Below are positions 16,248 to 24,628 of a stretch of 64,000 nucleotides of DNA, in pieces (within the stretch, counting starts at the first letter, position 1; every line of letters starts with the position of its first letter). The translations under genes were made by a program, and so were the position numbers. The stretch covers positions 1 to 64,000 of the forward strand of contig JBAXCX010000002.1 of the NCBI GenBank assembly GCA_037141255.1, given 5' to 3'. The notes beneath the pieces were generated by a model that was not told the origin of the DNA, did no database searches, and saw nothing but the letters and a program-made list of their open reading frames with translations. The stretch comes from IMCC26207 sp037141255 (GTDB lineage Bacteria > Actinomycetota > Acidimicrobiia > Acidimicrobiales > Microtrichaceae).

Positions 16248-18314
16248 CTAGTCCTCGTCTGCGGGCTGTTCTTGGGCGCGCGCTCTCAATGCTTCCACCA
16301 CTGATTCGTCTGCCAAGGTTGTGGTGTCGCCAAGGGCTCGGCCCTCGACCACGTCTCGGAGCAACCTTCGCATGATCTTCCCGGAGCGAGTCTTGGGCAA
16401 GTCTGGAACGATGATGACCGCCCGCGGCCTCGCAATTGCGCCGAGCTTCTTATCAACATGGCGGCGGATTTCCTCGCGAAGCTCATCGCTTGACTCGAAG
16501 GTTCCACGAAGAATGACGTAAGCCACAATTGCCTGACCAGTCGTGGGGTCAGTTGCGCCAACCACTGCCGCCTCTGCCACGGCTGGGTGATCGACCAGTG
16601 CAGATTCAACCTCGGTAGTTGAGATGCGGTGCCCCGAGACGTTCATGACGTCATCGACTCGGCCGAGTAGCCAGAGGTAGCCCTGCTCATCCAACTTGGC
16701 TCCGTCCCCGGCAAAGTAGCGACCAGGAAAGCGCGACCAGTAGGTCTCTTCGTAGCGCTCAGGCGCACCCCAGATGCCACGAAGCATCGCTGGCCACGGC
16801 TGGGAAATAGTCAGGTAACCACCACCTACGGTGAGCACGGTACCGGCATCGTCAACGAGTTCTACGCCGATCCCAGGAAGTGCCGCACAGGCCGAGCCAG
16901 GTTTCGTGGCCGTAATACCGGGCAGGGGTGAAATCATGTGTCCGCCCGTCTCGGTCTGCCACCACGTGTCGACAATCGGGCACTGCTCCGACCCAATGTG
17001 TCGGTGATACCACATCCATGCCTCTGGGTTGATCGGCTCACCGACACTTCCCAGCACACGCAGCGAACTCAGGTCATGCCGTTTTGGTTCCTGATCTCCC
17101 CACTTCATAAACGTGCGTATGGCAGTGGGTGCCGTGTAGAGCTGCGTGACCTTGTAGCGCTCGATGATGTCCCAGAAGCGATCCTTGGGCCACAGGGTAT
17201 GGTCAGCGTTGCGCTCAGACTCACGCGGAGTATCTGGTGTGCCCTCGTACATGACGGATGTAGCCCCATTAGCAAGCGGCCCATAAACGATGTAGCTGTG
17301 CCCCGTCACCCAGCCCACATCTGCGGCACACCAGTAAATGTCGGTCTCTGCTTTGAGGTCAAAGACTTGGCGGTGAGTCCACGCTGCTTGGGTGAGGTAT
17401 CCGCCCGTGGTGTGCACAATTCCTTTGGGCTTGGCTGTCGTCCCAGAGGTGTACAAGATGTACAGAACCTGTTCGCTATCGAGATGGGCTGGGGGGCAAA
17501 TCGGGTTGGCCTCCGAGACCATCTCGTCCCACCAGTGATCGCGTCCAGAGGTCATCTCAACCTCGGTGCCACAGCGATCCACGACCACAACGCTGCGCAT
17601 GGTGGGGCAGGAGGGAAGTGCCAGATCAAGATTATTCTTCAGAGCAGAGGGCTGGCCTCTGCGGTAGCCAGCATCGGCGGTAATAGCTACAACAGCGCCC
17701 GCATCGTTGATGCGATCAACCAAAGAGTCCGGGCTAAATCCGCCGAAGACTAGTGTGTGAATCGCCCCGATTCGAGCGCAGGCAAGCATTGCAATAACGG
17801 CTTCTGGAATCATCGGCATGTAGATGCACACGCGATCGTCACGCCGAACTCCAAGTTCTAATAAGACGTTCGCGAAGCGCTGAACCTGGTCCAATAAGTC
17901 GGCATAGGTCAACGTTCGGGTATCGCCGGGCTCGCCTTCCCAGTGGATGGCAACCTTCTGGCCGCGCCCAGCCTCAACATGGCGATCGAGACAGTTGTAT
18001 GAGACGTTGAGCTTGCCGCCGACAAACCACTTGGCGTTGGGAAGCTCCCACTCGAGCGTCGTATGAAAGTCCTCGAACCAACTCAGCGAGTTTCGGGCTT
18101 GCTCGGCCCAAAAAGCCTCTGGGTTCTGAGCGGCCTGAGCATAGATTCCTGGGTCAGAGAGGTTTGCAGCAGCTACAAAAGCCTCTGAGGGAGCGAAGGT
18201 TCGCGTCTCTTGGAAGTAATCCTCGATGGTTGCAGCCTCGGTCGGTGCAGCGGCTGATCCTGCCGCCGAGGTGTTGTCCGCACCATCCGGTACTGCGTTG
18301 GATTCTGCCTGCAT
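16248..18314 (-). CDS. acs: Acetate--CoA ligase (acetyl-CoA synthetase)
   Basis: A 688-residue AMP-forming acetyl-CoA synthetase, making acetyl-CoA from acetate, ATP and CoA. The adenylation core has YILYTSGTTAKPKG, WWQTETGGH and YFAGDGAKLDEQGY. LLGRVDDVMNVSGHR is the hinge, and PKTRSGKIMRR carries the catalytic lysine whose acetylation controls the enzyme. The start is ATG 18314 with a GGGGA Shine-Dalgarno just upstream; longer frames lack homology. The first 30 residues are an Ala/Asp-rich extension. The divergent mycothiol-type gene shares its promoter region. Confidence 0.96.
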   Translation of the reverse strand: MQAESNAVPDGADNTSAAGSAAAPTEAATIEDYFQETRTFAPSEAFVAAANLSDPGIYAQAAQNPEAFWAEQARNSLSWFEDFHTTLEWELPNAKWFVGGKLNVSYNCLDRHVEAGRGQKVAIHWEGEPGDTRTLTYADLLDQVQRFANVLLELGVRRDDRVCIYMPMIPEAVIAMLACARIGAIHTLVFGGFSPDSLVDRINDAGAVVAITADAGYRRGQPSALKNNLDLALPSCPTMRSVVVVDRCGTEVEMTSGRDHWWDEMVSEANPICPPAHLDSEQVLYILYTSGTTAKPKGIVHTTGGYLTQAAWTHRQVFDLKAETDIYWCAADVGWVTGHSYIVYGPLANGATSVMYEGTPDTPRESERNADHTLWPKDRFWDIIERYKVTQLYTAPTAIRTFMKWGDQEPKRHDLSSLRVLGSVGEPINPEAWMWYHRHIGSEQCPIVDTWWQTETGGHMISPLPGITATKPGSACAALPGIGVELVDDAGTVLTVGGGYLTISQPWPAMLRGIWGAPERYEETYWSRFPGRYFAGDGAKLDEQGYLWLLGRVDDVMNVSGHRISTTEVESALVDHPAVAEAAVVGATDPTTGQAIVAYVILRGTFESSDELREEIRRHVDKKLGAIARPRAVIIVPDLPKTRSGKIMRRLLRDVVEGRALGDTTTLADESVVEALRARAQEQPADED

Positions 18315-18427
18315 GAGATCCCCTACCACTCGAAGACTGACTGACGAATGGTAGACCGAACCGGATTTCGCTGCAGATGGAATGCCAGGGTTCCAAGCCC
18401 AGCGAGCCAGCACTACTGTCGAAGCGG

Positions 18428-19132
18428 ATGAACCTGATCGACAGATACGAGCTCAACCGCCGAAGCTTCCAACTCTTGGGCCGACGCCTTGATGACAACC
18501 AGAGCCGGCTGATGGTTCCCGCCACTTTAGAGTGGACCGTGTGCGACACGTTTGCGCACATGGCGGGAGTCGCTGATGACATCCTGGCTGGCCGGATGGA
18601 AGGAGTTGCAACCGATCCGTGGACCGAGGCGCAGGTTCAACGCAGACGTGGTCGTACGCTGAGCGAGTTGCTCGACGAGTGGGAAGAATCCGCACCGCGC
18701 CTTGAAGAGCTCCTCAAGCCCATGGCCGATCAGATCGACCCGCGTTTGGTCATCGACTTGTGGACCCATGAGCAAGATGTGCGAGGTGCCGTTGGAATCC
18801 ACGGCGGCGACCACGGCGAGACGTTGAACTGGATCGCGAGGCATATATTGGCGGGTTGGCGCAAAGCAGTTGAGCGCTCCACGCTGCCACTCGTGCAGAT
18901 CGAGTCGGTGCCAGCAGAGGCCAAACTCGGCGATCAGCCAGAACCGAGCGACTCAGAGGAGCGGGCGGCATACCTTCGGATTGCCCCCTATGAAATTGCG
19001 CGTATGGGAGTCGGCCGCAGAAGTCGCTCGCAGATTCTGAGCTACGAATGGTCCGGGGTTGCTGACCCCTCTGCGTACATCGACTTACTTGTTGCATTTA
19101 CTCCCGCTACCCAAGACATCATGGATGCCTAG
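18428..19132 (+). CDS. Maleylpyruvate isomerase family mycothiol-type enzyme
   Basis: About 234 residues with the N-terminal four-helix DinB-like metal-binding bundle of mycothiol-dependent maleylpyruvate isomerases. Features are LEWTVCDTFAHMAGVADD (helix 2, first histidine), EEWEESAPRL-like helix 3, and DLWTHEQDVRGAVG with the second histidine. The C-terminal half carries a short alpha/beta extension. The family is characteristic of Actinobacteria, and its members use mycothiol or related thiols. Substrate unknown. ATG 18428 is preferred; an ATG at 18377 would extend toward the acs promoter. Confidence 0.8.
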   Translation: MNLIDRYELNRRSFQLLGRRLDDNQSRLMVPATLEWTVCDTFAHMAGVADDILAGRMEGVATDPWTEAQVQRRRGRTLSELLDEWEESAPRLEELLKPMADQIDPRLVIDLWTHEQDVRGAVGIHGGDHGETLNWIARHILAGWRKAVERSTLPLVQIESVPAEAKLGDQPEPSDSEERAAYLRIAPYEIARMGVGRRSRSQILSYEWSGVADPSAYIDLLVAFTPATQDIMDA

Positions 19133-19171
19133 GGTTCTCGCCGCAGCGCCAACTGCAGCGAGCGAATCTGC

Positions 19172-20260
19172 CTATAACGAGCAGATATAGCCGGTACGCG
19201 GGTCAGCCGTGCCAGCGAGCAAGTCCACATACGCAGCCGTCACCTCATCTGCACCCTGAGCTTGTTGGTAGTCGACCCAGCCATCGGCCCACTCAACATA
19301 ACGGTCCCAGGCACTACTCACGCGAGCATCGAGTCGTTCGCTCCCCCACTCCTTGGTGCGCTTGGCGATCTGCGTTGGAGCAAAAAAGAATTGTGGCTCT
19401 GGAGAAGGGATTTGCATCGAAGCTTCAGCGGCTGCGTGGTCCCAGTGGGTTCCGCCAACCGTCATTGAATACTCAAGCACTCCTTGAAGATGAGCGTGAG
19501 CAGAAAACAACACATCGCGATTGCCAGCAATGTCTACATAGACGGACCGCTGCCGCTCAATCTGGTCGATCTGGTCATAGGCGAGTACTTGGTCGTACAT
19601 CTCGAGGCCTTCAACGAAACCAACGTGTACGGGAGAGGTGAGTCCGACTACCCTCACCCCGCGCTCAGAACCAAGGTGGGCAAGCCCAAGGGCAGTCTTG
19701 CTTGAAGCGCTCGAAACAACGACCTGCTCCGATCCAAAATCCTGCTGATCGAGTAGAAAATCATCAATCAGGAACGAAGTGAAAAACAAGGGATACAACA
19801 GCGCCTGCTGCTGCTCACGGTCCGGCCGGTAGATCGGGTCAGAAGCACAGCGCGAATATCTGCTGTAGGCGCTTGCAAGCCCCGATCGATTCGGCGACAT
19901 GTCGGTCAGGCCGAGCGAATCAGAGCGACCTGGCATGATCACCAACTCTGAAGACATGGGAAAGTAGCCGTAGAAAACCTCACCCACACCCGCATCCGGG
20001 GACTGAGACTCGATCACCTCACCAAACCCCCAGACGGGTATGCGACCCCAGTCCGTGGCGTCGCTTTGAGCCACTGGGAAGAACTGCCAATAGCTCAGCA
20101 TCTCACCGAACACCGCATAGGTGATGTTGTTGGAGGAGAGTGCAAAGGCGGTCACCCGGAGCCGTGCTTGGCCCTCTTCAAGGGGAAGAAACTCAGGCGA
20201 GCCAACCCGAACCTCAGCCAAATTTTTCTTCGCAACTTCAATGTTCATGTCAGGTCTCAT
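19172..20260 (-). CDS. DUF2855 family protein
   Basis: A 362-residue protein of the DUF2855 family, distant from medium-chain dehydrogenase/reductases and often found in actinobacteria and proteobacteria. The N-terminal half resembles an MDR catalytic domain (LRVTAFALSSNNITYAVFG, DWGRIPVWGFGEV). The middle forms a Rossmann-like region (VVVSSASSKTALGLAHLG), but the classic zinc ligands are lacking. No reaction is established. The ATG at 20248 (MNIEVAKK) is an alternative start. The gene is 50 nt downstream of the methyltransferase that ends the nuo operon, on the same strand, and may be read through from it. Confidence 0.8.
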   Translation of the reverse strand: MRPDMNIEVAKKNLAEVRVGSPEFLPLEEGQARLRVTAFALSSNNITYAVFGEMLSYWQFFPVAQSDATDWGRIPVWGFGEVIESQSPDAGVGEVFYGYFPMSSELVIMPGRSDSLGLTDMSPNRSGLASAYSRYSRCASDPIYRPDREQQQALLYPLFFTSFLIDDFLLDQQDFGSEQVVVSSASSKTALGLAHLGSERGVRVVGLTSPVHVGFVEGLEMYDQVLAYDQIDQIERQRSVYVDIAGNRDVLFSAHAHLQGVLEYSMTVGGTHWDHAAAEASMQIPSPEPQFFFAPTQIAKRTKEWGSERLDARVSSAWDRYVEWADGWVDYQQAQGADEVTAAYVDLLAGTADPRTGYICSL

Positions 20261-20310
20261 TCCCTGCTTTTTGGCCTCTTATTGGCGGCTTTGTCGCTAG
20301 TTCTGCTCTC

Positions 20311-21459
20311 CTAGCCTATGCGCCACTCAAGCACCTCAAAGCCACCCAAACCCCCCGGATCGAGCAATGCTTCGGCCTCGGCTACTCGACTTCGTCCTCG
20401 AACTGCCGCCAGGTTTCCCGCTGCAGCACCCTCGCTCCAGATCTGACGGCCCTCATCCACAAAGCGCTCAATCCCCCAACGCCGTAACCAGTCGGCTTGG
20501 GTGCAACGCTGGAAAGCTGCAGAGAACCGCTCCAACTGATCAACAGCAACCTCACAGGTAATGTCTTGGGTGCCCGGAACCATGAGCGGGTTGCTGCCCC
20601 GGCCGTGGGACCGATAGGTACGCAACCATTCCTCGCTGCGACGCTCAGCCATATCTTGTGAGCTCGCGCAGTAATCAATCACCAGCACAGAACCCGCTTG
20701 AGTTACCCCGAGGGCCTGATACATCCAGTGCACTGCTTGGGATTGAAGTGGAATCCGCACGCCTAGGAGCGCTTGTGGCAGTAGCTCATCTGCGGCGCGC
20801 TGCACTGAGGGGTCAGCTGGAACGAGCAGTTCCTCGAGTTCACCATCGGCCAAGGTCACCCGCAGTTCGAACCATCCATTCTGGGTGCGCTCAAGAATGC
20901 GAATTGGCAAGTTATCGAGCAACTCATTCGCAATCACCACACCTCGGATGGCTTCGGCGGGAAGGTCCGCTAGGGAACAAAACAAAGGCCCGATACCTTG
21001 GTCAACAGCTCGCAAGCCAACATCCTCATCAGATGCAGGGCCGAAAATCTCAAAGGGGTGTACCAGCGGCAAATACCTAGCTTGGCGGTCTCGCAGCAAC
21101 TCCGATCGCTCTACAAGGACATAGCGCAGCGCCGCGGAACACGCTGGTTCAGCTGCGCGGATCGCCAAAGCAAGCGCCCCACGCCCCGCTGCAGCCTCGA
21201 TGACAACGAACGGATCAGGGCATCCGAGCTCCTGCCAACGCGCATCAAGAAATTCCGCTACGACTGCGCCGAAAAGCGGGCCAACCTCGGGGCTGGTAAT
21301 AAAATCTGCACTGGCTCGACCCGCTCCCCCACCGCTACCAAAGAACCCGCCATCGGGGTAATAGAGCGCCAGTTCCATGTACTCGTCAAAGCGAATCGAT
21401 CCATTACGAACAATTCGCTCGGTGAGTTCCTCAAAAAGAGGTCTGGCCAGTTCGACCAC
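20311..21459 (-). CDS. MidA/NDUFAF7-family SAM-dependent methyltransferase
   Basis: A 382-residue class I methyltransferase of the PF02636 family. It opens with FDEYMELALYYPDGGFFG, followed by ADFITSPEVGPLFG and the SAM-binding VIEAAAGRGALA. VIANELLDNLPIRI and the C-terminal DITCEVAVDQL are the family landmarks. The eukaryotic member NDUFAF7 dimethylates an arginine of the NuoD homologue NDUFS2 and is needed for complex I assembly. The gene starts 9 nt after nuoN in the same operon, which supports a matching role here. The target motif HRG is present in the NuoD of this operon. Confidence 0.88.
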   Translation of the reverse strand: MVELARPLFEELTERIVRNGSIRFDEYMELALYYPDGGFFGSGGGAGRASADFITSPEVGPLFGAVVAEFLDARWQELGCPDPFVVIEAAAGRGALALAIRAAEPACSAALRYVLVERSELLRDRQARYLPLVHPFEIFGPASDEDVGLRAVDQGIGPLFCSLADLPAEAIRGVVIANELLDNLPIRILERTQNGWFELRVTLADGELEELLVPADPSVQRAADELLPQALLGVRIPLQSQAVHWMYQALGVTQAGSVLVIDYCASSQDMAERRSEEWLRTYRSHGRGSNPLMVPGTQDITCEVAVDQLERFSAAFQRCTQADWLRRWGIERFVDEGRQIWSEGAAAGNLAAVRGRSRVAEAEALLDPGGLGGFEVLEWRIG

Positions 21460-21468
21460 GAGGTCGAC

Positions 21469-22992
21469 CTAGCGACCGAGGGCTGCAGCTACTGGGCTGA
21501 AATTGCTGATGTTCGTGAGCAGTCCGGGAAGCACACCAAACAGAACAGTGGCTACAACGGCTATGCCCATGGCACCAATCAGAGTGAAAGGAATCTTGAC
21601 GGGGGTGGTATCGCCATCGGGGGCCTCGTCGAACCACATGGTCTTTGCCACATTCAGGTAGTAATACGCAGCGATCACGGTGTTGATGGCCATGATGATC
21701 GCGAGCGCATAGCCGAGAGCCGTATTGCCGCCAATGAGTGCTTGCCAGATTCCAAACTTGGCATACCACCCGCCAAAGGGTGGAATTCCAGCGAGTGATG
21801 CCAAGAAGATCGTCATGGCAACGGTCAGTCCAGGCATGTAGCTGAAGAGTCCGCCAAGGGAGCTGATCTCGGCGGAACGAGTCTTGCGCGAGATTGCGAT
21901 GATCACCGCAAAAGCACCTAGGTTCATGGCCGCATAGATGACAAGGTAGGTCACGATCGCCGAAAGCGCTTGCGCGCGATTCGTCTCGATCACGGCGAAT
22001 GGCGCCAGCATAAATCCAGCCTGCGCAATTCCTGAGTAGGCCAACATGCGCACCACGTTGGTCTGCTTGAGCGCAATCAAATTGCCAACCGTCATCGACA
22101 GAATCGCCAGCACAGCGAACACGGGCTGGATGATGTCGGGGCGGGCGGCAAAGCAGTAGAAAACAATCTGAATGAGCGCAACGAATCCAGCGGTCTTCGA
22201 GGCCACAGCCAAAAAGGCAGTTACGGGAGTGGGGGCACCTTCGTAGGTATCTGGAGCCCAGGTGTGGAACGGCACCGCCGAAACCTTGAAGGCAAAACCG
22301 ATGACAACAAAGATCATCGCAATGGTGACAATCGGCGCGCCGCGACCATCGCCGATTCGCATCAGGTTCTCGGCAATGACGTCAAGGCGAGTTGACCGGC
22401 CCACCCCGTACACCAGCGACATTCCGTAGAGCAACACCGCAGAGGCGAATACGCCCATGAGGTAGTACTTCAGTCCCGCCTCGTTCGACTTTTCATCACC
22501 CTTGCGCCAAGCGGCGAGCATGTAGGCCGGGATGGAGAGCAGCTCAAGGGCAACAAAAATCATCAGCAGATCGCGAGCCGAACACATCACCAACATGCCG
22601 AGCACCGCAGCCACGATCAGCGAGTAGTACTCGCTCTCCCAGTAGTCGCCATCGGCTACATAGTTCGTGGACATCAGCACGACCATGTATGCCGAGACCA
22701 AGAACAGGGCTTGCAGAACCAGAGACATTGAGTCAACAACGTACGAGCCACCAAAGAGCACCCGTGTGCGGCCGTCCACGGCCAAGGTGATGAGGGGAAT
22801 GAGAGCGCCGAGCAACACCAAGCTGGCGAGCGTGGGCATGAAGGGCTTGACCCGATCCAGCTTGATCGAATCAAGCAAGATCAACAGCAAACTCCCGACC
22901 AGAATCACCATCTCGGGCGCGATGGCATGCCAGTCGATCGTTGGCGAAATAAATTCCGCGTCTGGGAGGAGTTGCAGGAGCGTGGCAATCAC
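21469..22992 (-). CDS. nuoN: NADH-quinone oxidoreductase subunit N
   Basis: A 507-residue, about 14-helix antiporter-like subunit of the complex I membrane arm, one of the three proton-pumping modules. The discontinuous-helix regions are visible in YYLMGVFASAVLLYG (helix 5 region) and FKVSAVPFHTWAPDTYEGAPTPVTAF split over helices 7-8. Conserved lysines in these segments carry protons. It lies 6 nt after nuoM and 9 nt before the MidA-type gene. Length is normal for the family. Confidence 0.96.
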   Translation of the reverse strand: MIATLLQLLPDAEFISPTIDWHAIAPEMVILVGSLLLILLDSIKLDRVKPFMPTLASLVLLGALIPLITLAVDGRTRVLFGGSYVVDSMSLVLQALFLVSAYMVVLMSTNYVADGDYWESEYYSLIVAAVLGMLVMCSARDLLMIFVALELLSIPAYMLAAWRKGDEKSNEAGLKYYLMGVFASAVLLYGMSLVYGVGRSTRLDVIAENLMRIGDGRGAPIVTIAMIFVVIGFAFKVSAVPFHTWAPDTYEGAPTPVTAFLAVASKTAGFVALIQIVFYCFAARPDIIQPVFAVLAILSMTVGNLIALKQTNVVRMLAYSGIAQAGFMLAPFAVIETNRAQALSAIVTYLVIYAAMNLGAFAVIIAISRKTRSAEISSLGGLFSYMPGLTVAMTIFLASLAGIPPFGGWYAKFGIWQALIGGNTALGYALAIIMAINTVIAAYYYLNVAKTMWFDEAPDGDTTPVKIPFTLIGAMGIAVVATVLFGVLPGLLTNISNFSPVAAALGR

Positions 22993-22998
22993 AGAGGG

Positions 22999-24603
22999 TC
23001 AGCCCCCAACCGATCTTGCAATGACTTCAACGGCTGGACCAGCCACGTTGAAGATGAGGCCAGGGAAGAACCCGAGAATCACAATTCCCGCCAAGATGGG
23101 CGACCATGCGAGCCACTCAAACTTGTTGACATCGGTGATGTTGGGATCGTTCGCAAACTCTTCACTCGGTGTGCCGAACGCAGTGCGCTGATACAGCCAG
23201 AGCAGGTAGCCCGCTGCCAGAACGGTACCAACTGCAGCTATCACCATGAGCGTGCGGAACAGGGCCACGTTGAGACCCACCGCCGGGTCATAGGCCGACA
23301 GAATTGCAGGGAACTCTCCCCAGAAACCGGCCAAACCGGGAAGACCGAGTGAAGCCATCGTCGCGAATCCCAAGATCCAGCCCATCTTCGGCGCCGAGAT
23401 GAGCAGCCCGCCGAGCCGCTTGATATCGAGTGTGTGATAGCGCTCCTTGACTGAGCCCGCCACGAAGAACAGCAGACCAGTAATCAGACCGTGAGCCACC
23501 ATGCCAAACACTGCTGCATTCAGACCAAAGGCCGTGAGAGTCGAGATCCCTAACATCGTGTAGCCCATATGCGCCACCGATGAGAAGGCAATAAGGCGCT
23601 TCATGTCAGTCTGCGCCAAACAGCCAAGGGCGCCGTAGATGATTCCAATCACGGCCAAGATGCCGATCAGCGGGGCCCATGCTCGGGCGGCGATGGGCAG
23701 GATTGGAATAGCAATTCGGATAAACCCATACGTTCCCAACTTGAGCAGTACCGCAGCCAGAATGACCGAGCCCTGTGTGGGTGCCTGAGTGTGAGCGTCT
23801 GGCAACCAAGTATGGAAGGGGAACATCGGCACCTTGATGCCGAAGCCCAAGAACATCCCGCCAAAGATGACAATCGCCGTGGTCTTGGCGATGCCGGAAG
23901 CACCCGAGTAGGTGAGCGCCTGCATGCCGAAGGAATGCAGCGGATCTCCCGCTCGCATATGCGCATAACTCCCGCCGAGGTGGCGCAGTTGTTCAAGCGC
24001 GAGTCCCGAGGGGGCCTTGGCAAGGAAGTAGAGCGCAACAAAAGCCACGATCATGAAGGCCGACCCGAAGAGCGTGTACAGGAAGAACTTAATTGAGGCG
24101 TATCTGCGCTGCTCGCCACCCCAAACACCAATCAGGAAGTACATCGGCAACAGCGTGACCTCGAAGAACACGAAGAACAGAATCAGATCCTGAGCAAGGA
24201 ACGAGCCCAGCATTGCGGTCTCGAGAATGAGCATGAGCGTGAAGAAGGCCTTGGGATTACCCGGGCTTGGCACATGCTGCCAGCTGTAAATCACTACCAG
24301 CGGAACGATGAACAACGTCAGCGCTAACAGCGGTAGTGACAGGCCGTCGAGGCCCAGTATGAAGTTGCTGTTGATCAGTTCGATCCAGTTCTTATTGACC
24401 ATGTACTGCAAGTGCTGCGAGTCCCCATAGTCAAAGTTGATCATCAACAAGATGCCCATGAACGCCGCAGCTAGCGGTGCGCCCAAGGCCACAAGCTTGA
24501 TGGCACCCTCGGATTGTTTGGGTATGGCCATCATCACGAATGCCCCTGCCAGTGGCAGGAAAATAGTGAGGACAAGACCCCAGTCGTTCAAGAAATTCAT
24601 CAT
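22999..24603 (-). CDS. nuoM: NADH-quinone oxidoreductase subunit M
   Basis: A 534-residue antiporter-like subunit. Family marks include the conserved glutamate in FFVFFEVTLLPMYFLIG, the proton-path lysine segment FFLYTLFGSAFM, KVPMFPFHTWLPDAHTQAPT and SSVAHMGYTMLG. About fourteen hydrophobic helices are present. It pumps protons in the distal membrane arm between NuoL and NuoN. Spacing is tight on both sides (25 nt to nuoL, 6 nt to nuoN), consistent with translation within one polycistronic message. Confidence 0.96.
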   Translation of the reverse strand: MMNFLNDWGLVLTIFLPLAGAFVMMAIPKQSEGAIKLVALGAPLAAAFMGILLMINFDYGDSQHLQYMVNKNWIELINSNFILGLDGLSLPLLALTLFIVPLVVIYSWQHVPSPGNPKAFFTLMLILETAMLGSFLAQDLILFFVFFEVTLLPMYFLIGVWGGEQRRYASIKFFLYTLFGSAFMIVAFVALYFLAKAPSGLALEQLRHLGGSYAHMRAGDPLHSFGMQALTYSGASGIAKTTAIVIFGGMFLGFGIKVPMFPFHTWLPDAHTQAPTQGSVILAAVLLKLGTYGFIRIAIPILPIAARAWAPLIGILAVIGIIYGALGCLAQTDMKRLIAFSSVAHMGYTMLGISTLTAFGLNAAVFGMVAHGLITGLLFFVAGSVKERYHTLDIKRLGGLLISAPKMGWILGFATMASLGLPGLAGFWGEFPAILSAYDPAVGLNVALFRTLMVIAAVGTVLAAGYLLWLYQRTAFGTPSEEFANDPNITDVNKFEWLAWSPILAGIVILGFFPGLIFNVAGPAVEVIARSVGG

Positions 24604-24628
24604 CGGATTCGGCTCTCCCTGTCGTTCA

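Noticed and set aside
16938..17753. A 271-codon plus-strand open frame inside acs
   Set aside because: It is antisense to highly conserved adenylation motifs and has no start signal or domain.
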